Below are positions 1 to 4,347 of a DNA stretch of 7,081 bases, piece after piece. The stretch's first letter is position 1; each line of letters begins with the position of its first letter. Under the pieces are notes generated by a model that had not been told where the DNA came from, did not search any database, and saw only the letters and a program-made list of their open reading frames with translations. The position numbers were made by a program, and so were the translations under genes. This DNA is from an uncultured Saprospiraceae bacterium (GTDB lineage Bacteria; Bacteroidota; Bacteroidia; Chitinophagales; Saprospiraceae): assembly GCA_937864255.1 (NCBI GenBank), contig CALMIT010000005.1:1-7081 (forward strand). The letters run 5' to 3'.

Positions 1-55
1 CAATTACTCGCTTTGTGATTAAGTCTTTTCGAAGTTTTTCAATATCAAAAATCAT
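1..55 (-). CDS. Start of a possible XRE-type regulator (partial)
   Basis: Only the first 18 codons are in the window, starting at the ATG whose complement is 53-55; the rest lies beyond the left edge. The peptide MIFDIEKLRKDLITKRVI resembles the N-terminal lead-in of XRE-family helix-turn-helix proteins, in which a segment of the type 'LR.DLI.KRVI' precedes the helix-turn-helix. That resemblance is from memory and rests on very few residues. The leader (aataacaaacgca) is A-rich. It is the last member visible in the leftward gene series, 52 bp after the stop of the 78-aa gene. If the identification holds, it could be a repressor or the antitoxin half of a toxin-antitoxin pair, but no partner can be assigned. 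Confidence 0.35.
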   Translation of the reverse strand, partial: MIFDIEKLRKDLITKRVI

Positions 56-107
56 TGCGTTTGTTATTAATCTTCAACTTTATGTCATTCGCTTATTATT
101 TTTTGTC

Positions 108-344
108 CTATATATCTGTACGCGCCTTACCTTTAATTACCTCCTCTGCCTTTCGAATAGCCGGTATTACTTTAGACCAGTAGTTCATATCATAGTTACA
201 ATCAAAAGAGTGTATTAAACTTGAGACACTAAGGTAATTAGATGTTTTGTTCTTTTCCGCAATCCTGATAAACGCCGATTCTGCATCAAAGTCGGCGTAC
301 GTACTGGCCAGTTCTACCACTGCGTGTAGATATTTTATGTCCAT
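108..344 (-). CDS. Hypothetical protein, 78 aa
   Basis: Complete frame from an ATG (complement at 342-344) to a TAG at 108-110. I do not recognise the family. The first third is hydrophobic-acidic (YLHAVVELASTYADFDAESA) and the C-terminus is basic (IRKAEEVIKGKARTDI), so a small soluble helical protein is likely. No membrane segment, signal peptide or catalytic motif is evident. The gene follows a palindromic spacer (374-436) and precedes the partial regulator at the left edge on the same strand. It reads as one of a series of small accessory genes. Support is strand consistency, an A-rich leader (aaaaagtaac before the ATG) and protein-like composition. Confidence 0.6.
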   Translation of the reverse strand: MDIKYLHAVVELASTYADFDAESAFIRIAEKNKTSNYLSVSSLIHSFDCNYDMNYWSKVIPAIRKAEEVIKGKARTDI

Positions 345-373
345 GTTACTTTTTAAGGTACGTGTATTTATAA

Positions 374-436
374 GCGGTATAACTCATATTTGGTCGTGTA
401 AACCCAATAACATGGGTTTACCTGGTAGTTAGCGCC
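374..436. repeat. Palindromic spacer with perfect 9-bp hairpin (site I)
   Basis: This gap between two minus-strand genes contains the perfect inverted repeat gtaaaccca (398-406) / tgggtttac (413-421) around the 6-nt loop ataaca. It is flanked by gcggtataac (374-383) and gttagcgcc (428-436), which carry AAC and GTT at matching ends. Neither side has a T-run that would make it a good intrinsic terminator. It may be a degenerate relative of the two larger sites at 668-767 and 1639-1775, but its spacers are of different length and its outer boxes pair poorly, so that link is weak. Confidence 0.5.
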
Positions 437-440
437 AATA

Positions 441-656
441 CTACGTCCACGTTTTCACGATAGTATTAGTTACTAAATCAGATATTTGAAGTTTATGAAC
501 GCTTTTATCATACAATCCTTCACATAGCTTTTCTGCCTCCTTTAATGTTTTAGCACTTTCGACATAATCCCACATATTAAATAAAAAGCTATCTTGCTTA
601 ATACTCAATTGTATCAAATATCTGTGTCCGTCTTTTATATTTTGTTCTGTTGCCAT
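441..656 (-). CDS. Hypothetical protein, 71 aa
   Basis: Complete frame starting at the ATG with complement 654-656, MATEQNIKDGHRYLIQ, ending in TAG at 441-443. The family is not recognised. The middle (YVESAKTLKEAEKLCEGLYDK) looks helical, and the C-terminus (ISDLVTNTIVKTW) could be a strand-rich end. There is no membrane segment. The ATG lies about 12 bp after the outer box of the palindromic site at 668-767, and the stop is 5 bp before the spacer at 374-436. The gene is therefore boxed between two structured spacers with almost no other sequence, the arrangement expected of a gene cassette. Confidence 0.65.
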   Translation of the reverse strand: MATEQNIKDGHRYLIQLSIKQDSFLFNMWDYVESAKTLKEAEKLCEGLYDKSVHKLQISDLVTNTIVKTWT

Positions 657-667
657 AATCCGTACTG

Positions 668-767
668 GTGCTAACAGCGTATATACAAGATACGCCTACA
701 AGCATTTGTTTATAATTTGAAATTTCCGTTAAGGCGTACCTCGTATATACGCAAAACGTTATAGCAC
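668..767. repeat. attC-like imperfect palindrome (site II)
   Basis: Two 21-nt arms, 677-697 and 732-752, are inverted copies with 19 of 21 positions matching; they begin gcgtatatac and end tacgcct, and enclose a 34-nt loop. Outside them, gtgctaac (668-675) faces gttatagcac (758-767), which pair except for a 2-nt bulge. The unpaired spacers between outer box and arm are 1 nt on the left and 5 nt on the right. Outer boxes carrying AAC and GTT, an asymmetric internal loop, a long arm and a terminal loop are the architecture of an integron attC recombination site. The outer box does not fit the textbook GTTRRRY consensus, so this is called attC-like only. It sits between the stop at 834 and the start at 656 of two minus-strand genes. 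Confidence 0.6.
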
Positions 768-773
768 ATTAAA

Positions 774-820
774 ACGATGCTACAACACCAGCTATAAGTA
801 ATGCGGGTGTCGTAGCTCGT
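774..820. repeat. Stem-loop after the 91-aa gene
   Basis: The arms gctacaacacc (779-789) and ggtgtcgtagc (806-816) pair at 10 of 11 positions around a 16-nt loop. The stem can be extended by acga/tcgt on the outside with a one-base bulge. It lies 13 bp downstream of the minus-strand stop at 834, so it could end that transcript. The T-run that follows on the minus strand is only four bases and is displaced from the stem, so it is at best a weak intrinsic terminator. Confidence 0.4.
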
Positions 821-833
821 AGTAAGGTTAGTG

Positions 834-1109
834 CTATGCTTCTTTTTCTTCCTTCGCTGCATTCATATACTGAAAGCACAATCGGTTTGCAACGTGGTTA
901 AACTCAAGCTGATTTTTATTGTCGCCAGTTAAGCTATTATACAAGTGGGCAGGTGCTACGTTTGCCAAAGCGTGCATAAAGTGGGTAAGATTATTGCCCT
1001 CCATTAATTCTTCTTGGTCAACTGCCCACTCACTGTCTTCTTCAAACATAGAACCAATTGCTCCTGTAATCATTGCTGCGTATTGCAGATACTTTTCGTT
1101 TTTACTCAT
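834..1109 (-). CDS. Small conserved phage-type hypothetical protein, 91 aa
   Basis: I chose the ATG with complement 1107-1109 (MSKNEKYLQYAAMITGAIG). It has the A-rich leader acaaataaa and does not overlap the preceding gene, whereas an ATG 60 bp upstream would. The sequence contains the stretches NNLTHFMHALANVAP and LEFNHVANRLCFQYMN, which I associate from memory with a small conserved protein of Bacteroidota phages and mobile elements. The function is unknown. Residues 1-20 are weakly hydrophobic, not a convincing membrane segment. The stop is TAG at 834-836. The gene follows the 71-aa acidic gene with a 44-bp gap. Confidence 0.7.
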   Translation of the reverse strand: MSKNEKYLQYAAMITGAIGSMFEEDSEWAVDQEELMEGNNLTHFMHALANVAPAHLYNSLTGDNKNQLEFNHVANRLCFQYMNAAKEEKEA

Positions 1110-1153
1110 TTTATTTGTGCTTATGCCCACGCTCAAAAAAGAAGCGGTAATGA

Positions 1154-1369
1154 TTAAATAACCCTCCACAATTTCATACTATCATCATCTTTGGTGCTTT
1201 CCCAAATATCTTTTGGTAATCCACTTTTTGTGCCTTTCTCAAACATCACACCTTCCATAATCTCGTAAGTCTCACCAAAGTATTCAAGATTAACCCAATC
1301 ATCACTACCGCTAACAGCACCTAAATCGCTATTGGCGGCTTCGTTGTTTAATGATGTTTCTTGTTCCAT
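1154..1369 (-). CDS. Small acidic hypothetical protein, 71 aa
   Basis: The start is the ATG with complement 1367-1369 (MEQETSLNNEAANSDLG), preceded by the A-rich leader aacaacaaaagtaaat; longer frames upstream run through palindromic spacer sequence and are unlikely. The protein is strongly acidic, with about 16 Asp/Glu against 6 Lys/Arg. It ends with a distinctive block LPKDIWESTKDDDSMKLW. A similar block (KPFDIWKECQDDKRKKDAWL) occurs in the neighbouring frame at 1437-1691, suggesting the two share ancestry. Strong acidity is seen in some phage DNA mimics, but nothing else supports that role here, so the function is left open. Confidence 0.65.
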   Translation of the reverse strand: MEQETSLNNEAANSDLGAVSGSDDWVNLEYFGETYEIMEGVMFEKGTKSGLPKDIWESTKDDDSMKLWRVI

Positions 1370-1435
1370 ATTTACTTTTGTTGTTAAGTGAAAAATTCTA
1401 CTTCTAATTCCCGCCCGAACGCCAAGCGTTTGACC

Positions 1436-1647
1436 GTTAGCGGCTATTGCGTGACAGCCACCAACTATTTTGACTTGATTCAAAAAATATCCCAAGCGGA
1501 TGACCGTAATACAATTTGCCATCGTAAGAAATGTAATCAGCCATTAACCAAGCATCTTTCTTCCTTTTATCATCTTGACACTCTTTCCAAATGTCAAACG
1601 GTTTTGCATAAAAACGCACCTTGAAAAAGTGAGCAACAGCCGCTAAC
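1436..1647. repeat. 212-bp unit with 15-bp inverted ends
   Basis: The left end gttagcggctattgc (1436-1450) is the inverse of the right end gcaacagccgctaac (1633-1647) at 14 of 15 positions. The right end is also the outer box of palindromic site III. Read on the minus strand, the unit begins GTTAGCGG and ends CCGCTAAC. This is how an integron cassette would begin (second half of the preceding site) and end (first half of its own site). Beyond the left end the minus strand shows a small hairpin, aacgc ttg gcgtt, but no closing GTT box, so the unit's own site looks like a half-site or decayed remnant. Confidence 0.45.
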
Positions 1648-1691
1648 AAGGTGCTTACAAAATGGCGGCTTGACGTAATACATTTTAGCAT
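1437..1691 (-). CDS. Small open frame in a cassette-like unit, start uncertain
   Basis: The open frame extends from an ATG at 1691 to a TAA at 1437-1439, but that ATG lies inside palindromic site III, so translation probably begins later. Options are the GTG at 1619 (60 aa, beginning RFYAKPFDIWKEC) or the ATG at 1544 (35 aa, MADYISYDGKLYYGHPLG). The C-terminal part looks protein-like: YISYDGKLYYGHPLGIFF followed by SSQNSWWLSRNSR. The stop codon falls inside the outer box gccgctaac, as is common for cassette genes whose stop touches the attC site. No function can be assigned. It may be a truncated relative of the acidic gene at 1154-1369, which shares a DIW(E/K) and DD block with it. Confidence 0.35.
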   Translation of the reverse strand: MLKCITSSRHFVSTLLAAVAHFFKVRFYAKPFDIWKECQDDKRKKDAWLMADYISYDGKLYYGHPLGIFFESSQNSWWLSRNSR

Positions 1692-1800
1692 TTGAATTTC
1701 TATTTAGCTTGTGAAAAAATTGAAGCGACTGTTTTTCAAGTGCCGCCACTTCGTAAGCACCCAATCCGTTGGCGGTTTGCAATTTCTTTGTTGTTTTCAT
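1594..1800 (-). CDS. Doubtful small ORF crossing palindromic site III
   Basis: This ATG frame (MKTTKKLQTANGLGAYEVAA) has a convincing A-rich Bacteroidota-type leader, actaattataa. From about residue 8 onward, however, it is encoded by the inverted repeat 1639-1775, and its C-terminal end overlaps the frame at 1437-1691. A start followed by repeat-derived coding sequence suggests either a spurious frame or a gene whose body was replaced when the palindromic site arrived. The tail (PPFCKHLVSGCC) is cysteine-containing but matches no family I know. Confidence 0.25.
   Translation of the reverse strand: MKTTKKLQTANGLGAYEVAALEKQSLQFFHKLNRNSNAKMYYVKPPFCKHLVSGCCSLFQGAFLCKTV
1639..1775. repeat. attC-like imperfect palindrome (site III)
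   Basis: Two 20-nt arms, 1650-1669 and 1742-1761, are inverted copies with 18 of 20 positions matching (they begin ggtgcttac and end tggcggc). They enclose a 72-nt loop. Outer boxes ccgctaac (1640-1647) and gttggcgg (1768-1775) pair at 7 of 8 positions. The unpaired spacers are 2 nt on the left and 6 nt on the right, nearly the same asymmetry and orientation as site II, yet arm and box sequences are unrelated. Shared fold without shared sequence is what attC sites show. The outer box is GTTRGCG rather than the classical GTTRRRY. Confidence 0.6.
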
Positions 1801-1830
1801 TTATAATTAGTTTTTAATGTTCTTAACAAA

Positions 1831-1875
1831 GCACGAAACCATAACACACGGTATAAAACAAAGCGGTTTCAGTGC
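1831..1875. repeat. Inverted repeat in the gap after the 71-aa gene
   Basis: Arms gcacgaaacc (1831-1840) and ggtttcagtgc (1865-1875) pair with a single bulged base around a 24-nt loop. The right arm touches the minus-strand stop codon at 1875-1877. On the minus strand the stem is followed by TTTG and then TTAAG rather than a long T-run, so it is not a good intrinsic terminator. It adds to the pattern that gaps in the left third of the window hold stem-loops. Confidence 0.4.
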
Positions 1876-2090
1876 TATTTTGATGTTTTGTATCCCGTTC
1901 GGGCATTTGTGCCGTTTGACAGTACATCACTCGCGTTCCGCTTCGATTTCATACCGTCAAACGTTACCAGCAATGCTACGTACCCACCACTATAAGGAGA
2001 ATAGTTGAATTTTAACTCATAGGAAAAACCATATTCCTTTATGGTCGTTAACATAGATTTTTCCATATTATTCATTGCTCTTGGAAACAT
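1875..2090 (-). CDS. Hypothetical protein, 71 aa
   Basis: The ATG with complement 2088-2090 is only 4 bp past the stop of the upstream gene, which fits operon spacing; a longer frame from 2198 would overlap that gene by 100 bp. The N-terminal two thirds (MLTTIKEYGFSYELKFNYS, then SGGYVALLVTFDG) looks like a small alpha/beta domain. The last 28 residues are polar and low in complexity. The DNA for that tail holds an inverted repeat (cgtttgacagta 1913-1924 and taccgtcaaacg 1952-1963, 11 of 12 matching), so the natural C-terminus may have been altered. The family is not recognised. Confidence 0.6.
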   Translation of the reverse strand: MFPRAMNNMEKSMLTTIKEYGFSYELKFNYSPYSGGYVALLVTFDGMKSKRNASDVLSNGTNARTGYKTSK

Positions 2091-2094
2091 AATT

Positions 2095-2367
2095 CTAAAA
2101 CGCTGGGTTAAATAGAAAGTACATTTCTCTTGCTCCTCTAATATATGCTTTGTTTTCGTACGTGTACGGACTTTTTGCCGGATCGATGTGCGAAGCAACG
2201 GGGTACGCCTTTTCAGCCATTTCGATAATTGTGGTGTCGCTCATTTTGGCTGCCTGGGATAACTCACTTAGTGTTTTTTTTAAATAGGTGTACCTCTTGT
2301 TTAATTCCAACGCATACAAGAGGAGCACGCCAAAGGCGCATAGTAACAGGATTAAAATACCGGTCAT
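2095..2367 (-). CDS. Small membrane-anchored phage-type protein, 90 aa
   Basis: Residues 2-20 (ILILLLCAFGVLLLYAL) form one clear membrane-spanning segment, followed by a charged helical stretch (NKRYTYLKKTLSELSQAAKMS) that could be coiled coil. The C-terminal half, MAEKAYPVASHIDP followed by NKAYIRGAREMYF, fits a short motif of the type 'YP ... R.AFI.GA..' that I recall from many small Bacteroidota phage proteins of unknown function. The start ATG overlaps the stop of the upstream gene by one base (TAATG), indicating translational coupling. The likely location is the inner membrane with the C-terminal part in the cytoplasm; the role is unknown. Confidence 0.7.
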   Translation of the reverse strand: MTGILILLLCAFGVLLLYALELNKRYTYLKKTLSELSQAAKMSDTTIIEMAEKAYPVASHIDPAKSPYTYENKAYIRGAREMYFLFNPAF

Positions 2368-2648
2368 TATTCTGCGCCTTTTGGTGGTTCACGCCTCAGT
2401 AATGCAGACACTTCAAAAACGCCTGCCAGTCGCTCAACCGGTAACCCGCCGTGTGTATGCGTTTGCCCTTGACTATCTTCTGGGAGTATATTATCCGGTG
2501 ATATGTAATGCCGGAAGCCTACATCTGTGATACAATCAATAGATGGTGCGCTGTAGTCTAAGAACTGTACTTTAGCTCCTCTACCCAATGGGTATACGGC
2601 TGTTGATAGTACCCCGTCGTGTTTAAACTTTTTAATTTTTGTTGGCAT
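2367..2648 (-). CDS. Hypothetical protein, 93 aa
   Basis: I chose the ATG with complement 2646-2648 (MPTKIKKFKHDGVLSTAVYPLG). Its leader, agaataaat, closely matches that of the gene before it, and the longer frame from 2690 would overlap that gene. The product starts basic, has a likely beta-rich middle (AKVQFLDYSAPSIDCITDV), and ends with a flexible segment containing HTHGG and a basic/acidic tail. I do not recognise the family. The stop overlaps the start of the membrane protein gene by one base, so the two are probably translated as a coupled pair. Confidence 0.65.
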   Translation of the reverse strand: MPTKIKKFKHDGVLSTAVYPLGRGAKVQFLDYSAPSIDCITDVGFRHYISPDNILPEDSQGQTHTHGGLPVERLAGVFEVSALLRREPPKGAE

Positions 2649-2679
2649 ATTTATTCTGATATTAATAAAAGTGCTATAC

Positions 2680-2835
2680 TTAGTATCCAATTAGTTTTTT
2701 TCTCAGTTCAGATATAGACGAGGCTTCGACTACCCTGCTCCCTTTGGTTGCCCTTGCTTTTGAGTTGCCTTGAAATAGGACTACTTTCCAACCTTCTTTT
2801 TCCAACCTTCTTTTGATGTCTAATTTTGTTGCCAT
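2680..2835 (-). CDS. Very small phage-type protein, 51 aa
   Basis: This gene encodes MATKLDIKRRLEKEGWKVVL, then FQGNSKARATKGSRVVEASS and ISELRKKLIGY, starting at the ATG with complement 2833-2835 and ending TAA at 2680-2682. The order (amphipathic helix, EGWKV strand, ATKG turn, short helix) resembles a class of tiny Bacteroidota phage proteins I recall, of unknown function. It is the first gene of the leftward operon, 22 bp from a candidate promoter box. The coding DNA contains a perfect tandem duplication of 14 bp (2786-2813), which is not a multiple of three; gain or loss of one copy would shift the frame. Confidence 0.65.
   Translation of the reverse strand: MATKLDIKRRLEKEGWKVVLFQGNSKARATKGSRVVEASSISELRKKLIGY
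2786..2813. repeat. Perfect 14-bp tandem duplication inside the 51-aa gene
   Basis: The unit ttccaaccttcttt occurs at 2786-2799 and again at 2800-2813 with no mismatch. Because 14 is not divisible by three, the two copies are read in different frames (RRLEK and EGWK regions). Loss of one copy would change everything after about residue 12. Confidence 0.8.
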
Positions 2836-2857
2836 ATTTATTTTATTATTTCTATCA

Positions 2858-2891
2858 CAATATTACCTCTTATTATTATACCGGAACCAAA
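2858..2891 (-). promoter_or_regulatory. Candidate Bacteroidota promoter for the leftward operon
   Basis: On the minus strand TTTG (complement 2888-2891) is followed after 22 nt by TAATATTG (complement 2858-2865). The latter matches the Bacteroidota -7 consensus TAnnTTTG at all but one fixed position. The box ends 22 nt before the ATG of the 51-aa gene. The spacing is at the upper end of what is accepted, so this is a moderate candidate. Confidence 0.4.
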
Positions 2892-2904
2892 CTACAGGTA
2901 GTTT
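2889..2904. promoter_or_regulatory. Perfect palindrome, candidate operator
   Basis: aaactac and gtagttt form a perfect 7+7 bp palindrome with a 2-bp centre (ag). It lies in the divergent gap and overlaps the TTTG element of the candidate leftward promoter, a natural place for a dimeric repressor to bind. No repressor gene that would read it can be identified in the window, apart from the partial regulator at the left edge. Confidence 0.5.
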
Positions 2905-2954
2905 AGACTGATTCCAAATAGCAACATAGACTATCTGTGCTAAACATTAAGGTA

Positions 2955-2962
2955 TATACTTG
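2955..2962 (+). promoter_or_regulatory. Candidate -7 box of the rightward genes
   Basis: TATACTTG matches TAnnTTTG with one mismatch and sits exactly 4 nt before the ATG at 2967, the same spacing as the better promoter at 5891-5898. No convincing TTG element is seen 19-22 nt upstream, so confidence is limited. Confidence 0.3.
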
Positions 2963-2966
2963 CGTC

Positions 2967-3296
2967 ATGTTTACGGAAATAAAAAGAGATACGATTAGAA
3001 CCGGTTATGTGTGTACTTTATCCCTGCGCATTAACGACACAACGCGTACGTTTAGGTTTCATTTTTATCGCGACCTGTTATGTGCGGGCGTTAAAATATC
3101 TGAGGTTATTAAACATTCGCGAATACGCGGAGCAGTATACATCGATTATAACACAGACACACGGGACGAAACAAGGCAATCAGAATTTCCAAGCATACGG
3201 CTTGACCACTGGTTTATTGAGAGTATAGGGTTTGTGAATGAGCTTCACAGAACCGGTAAAATACAATTAGCAGAGGATTATTTAAGCCGCCCATAA
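2967..3296 (+). CDS. Hypothetical protein, 109 aa
   Basis: The ATG at 2967 is preferred over a GTG 30 bp upstream because it is an ATG following a candidate promoter box. The protein looks like a beta-rich N-terminal half with alternating polar and hydrophobic residues (GYVCTLSLRINDTTRTFRFHFY). A helix-containing C-terminal half follows (IRLDHWFIESIGFVNELH). No catalytic motif or membrane segment is seen, and I do not recognise the family. It is the first gene of the rightward arm, so an early, regulatory or replication-associated role is possible but not shown. Confidence 0.65.
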   Translation: MFTEIKRDTIRTGYVCTLSLRINDTTRTFRFHFYRDLLCAGVKISEVIKHSRIRGAVYIDYNTDTRDETRQSEFPSIRLDHWFIESIGFVNELHRTGKIQLAEDYLSRP

Positions 3297-3303
3297 TTCG
3301 GAT

Positions 3304-3777
3304 ATGATAGTACAAAAAATAAAAGGCATTACAGTTAAGTGTTATTACACGGACTCTGACGAAATTAAGGTAGCATATGAAATACCTAACGGTATGCTGG
3401 CTAATGATTTTAAACTCTTTAAAATGCGTAACGAATGGAATATTAAGCGAATAAAGCATTATGCCCACTTGCACAGGTATACGTCAAAGACGTATGGACG
3501 GTATATCTATTATCCTGTTGATTATAAGGGAATCCCTGAAATGGTTAATCTCGACGCAAAAAAAGAAGCCGGTTATATTGATGTGTTGTTTATCAACCCG
3601 TTTGATCTTGTATTACTACCGGAATGCCGCGATAATGATGCCTTGTATACGTTCCTGCATACAGAGTACTTATTTGAATTAGAACGTACACATACCCACC
3701 GCACATTAGGCCACATAAAAGAGGAGGCTCTATTCAGAATAGAAAGCACGGATATACACTTATACCCTGTTTTATAA
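3304..3777 (+). CDS. Hypothetical protein, 157 aa
   Basis: Complete frame, MIVQKIKGITVKCYYTDSDE to TDIHLYPVL, 7 bp after the preceding gene and 18 bp before the SSB-like gene, so it is probably co-transcribed with both. It is rich in Tyr and His (HYAHLHRYTSKTYGRYIYY, and RTHTHRTLGH near 130-139). The DVLFINPFDLVLLPECRD stretch near residues 93-110 could form a buried strand pair. There is no recognised domain. The neighbours suggest a replication or early function, which is inference only. Confidence 0.65.
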   Translation: MIVQKIKGITVKCYYTDSDEIKVAYEIPNGMLANDFKLFKMRNEWNIKRIKHYAHLHRYTSKTYGRYIYYPVDYKGIPEMVNLDAKKEAGYIDVLFINPFDLVLLPECRDNDALYTFLHTEYLFELERTHTHRTLGHIKEEALFRIESTDIHLYPVL

Positions 3778-3795
3778 TACATTTTAATACTTAAC

Positions 3796-4278
3796 ATGAA
3801 TAAAAAACAAAAAGAAGTTGCTGCTACTGACCAGGTTAGTACATCGCAACAAAACACCCAACTTGCACCTGTTCAAGACATACCTGTTGAGGGTAGCGAT
3901 CTGACAATGGCGGAACTTATCGCGTTATCGGATGCGAAAGCATTATCTAACGCTATACCGATTGCAAGCATTGTATCGTCGTATGTAGCGCTTGATAAGA
4001 TTGGTGATACTTTTACTGGCGTCTTTATTGGCATAAAAGAGCAGTCTTATCAGGACATGGAGACCGGCGAAGTAAAAACCGGAGAGGTTGTCTCCTTCCT
4101 GAACGAAGGTAAACGATACGTAAATCAAGGAGCGCAACTGGTTAATGCGGTTAAATCCTTTAACGTCGCAGTCGGTACTATTTTGCGCATTACCCTTACT
4201 GACATCAAACGGCGACGTACCGGAGCCGGCAACGTGAAGATTTACGAAGTAGTTGTTTGCGCCAGCGCTAAAAAATAA
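3796..4278 (+). CDS. Probable OB-fold single-strand DNA-binding protein, 160 aa
   Basis: Residues 1-35 are a polar, Gln/Thr-rich flexible N-terminus. Residues 65-155 show the strand pattern of an OB fold: ALDKIGDTFTGVFIGIKEQ, then EVVSFLNEGKRYV, then VGTILRITLTDIKRR, then VKIYEVVVCA. 'GdtftGvFiGi ... V.fl.e ... I.lt..k ... yeV' is a form I recall for small Bacteroidota phage and plasmid SSB-like proteins. There is no acidic C-terminal tail of the bacterial SSB type. Position directly before the polymerase-like pair supports a replication role. A strong terminator follows 20 bp after the stop, so this gene may be expressed at a higher level than those downstream. Confidence 0.5.
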   Translation: MNKKQKEVAATDQVSTSQQNTQLAPVQDIPVEGSDLTMAELIALSDAKALSNAIPIASIVSSYVALDKIGDTFTGVFIGIKEQSYQDMETGEVKTGEVVSFLNEGKRYVNQGAQLVNAVKSFNVAVGTILRITLTDIKRRRTGAGNVKIYEVVVCASAKK

Positions 4279-4298
4279 CTTCATCAAGAACACACACT

Positions 4299-4333
4299 AA
4301 AAAGCAGGCGATCTAATTGTCTGCTTTTTTTTT
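4299..4333 (+). terminator. Intrinsic terminator after the SSB-like gene
   Basis: Perfect 9-bp stem aaaaagcag (4299-4307) / ctgcttttt (4321-4329), which may extend inward, with a 13-nt loop, leading into a run of nine T (4325-4333). It lies 20 bp after the stop at 4278 and 14 bp before the next start. The minus side ends in five T, so weak action in reverse is possible. Confidence 0.85.
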
Positions 4334-4347
4334 ACCTGCTGTTAATT

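Noticed and set aside
15..218. Plus-strand frame of 67 aa, hydrophobic
   Set aside because: It lies opposite the minus-strand gene at 108-344 and the partial gene at 1-55, with a composition expected from AT-rich antisense. It has no leader typical of the other starts.
398..421. Hairpin considered as a terminator
   Set aside because: The stem is perfect but no T-run follows on either strand.
919..1161. Plus-strand frame of 80 aa antisense to the 91-aa gene
   Set aside because: The opposite strand encodes a protein with recognisable conserved-looking motifs (NNLTHF, LEFNH). This frame has no leader and no neighbours on its strand.
1154..1522. 122-aa version of the acidic gene starting at 1522
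   Set aside because: The extra 51 residues come from the 1437-1691 frame region and palindromic spacer sequence. The ATG at 1369 has a proper A-rich leader.
1894..1914. Small palindromes cccg-tt-cggg and ggca-tttg-tgcc considered as a regulatory site
   Set aside because: They are 4-bp arms inside a coding region, too short to separate from chance.
2288..2530. Plus-strand 80-aa frame
   Set aside because: It is a shadow of the coupled minus-strand pair at 2095-2648, whose one-base overlap and membrane segment support the minus strand.
2367..2690. Longer start (2690) for the 93-aa protein
   Set aside because: It would overlap the end of the 51-aa gene and lacks the aataaat leader present before the ATG at 2648.
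3214..4293. Minus-strand frames opposite the rightward genes (3214-3474, 3573-3857, 3943-4293)
   Set aside because: They overlap well-supported plus-strand genes, including the SSB-like gene, and show low-quality, Cys/Phe/Tyr-rich antisense composition.
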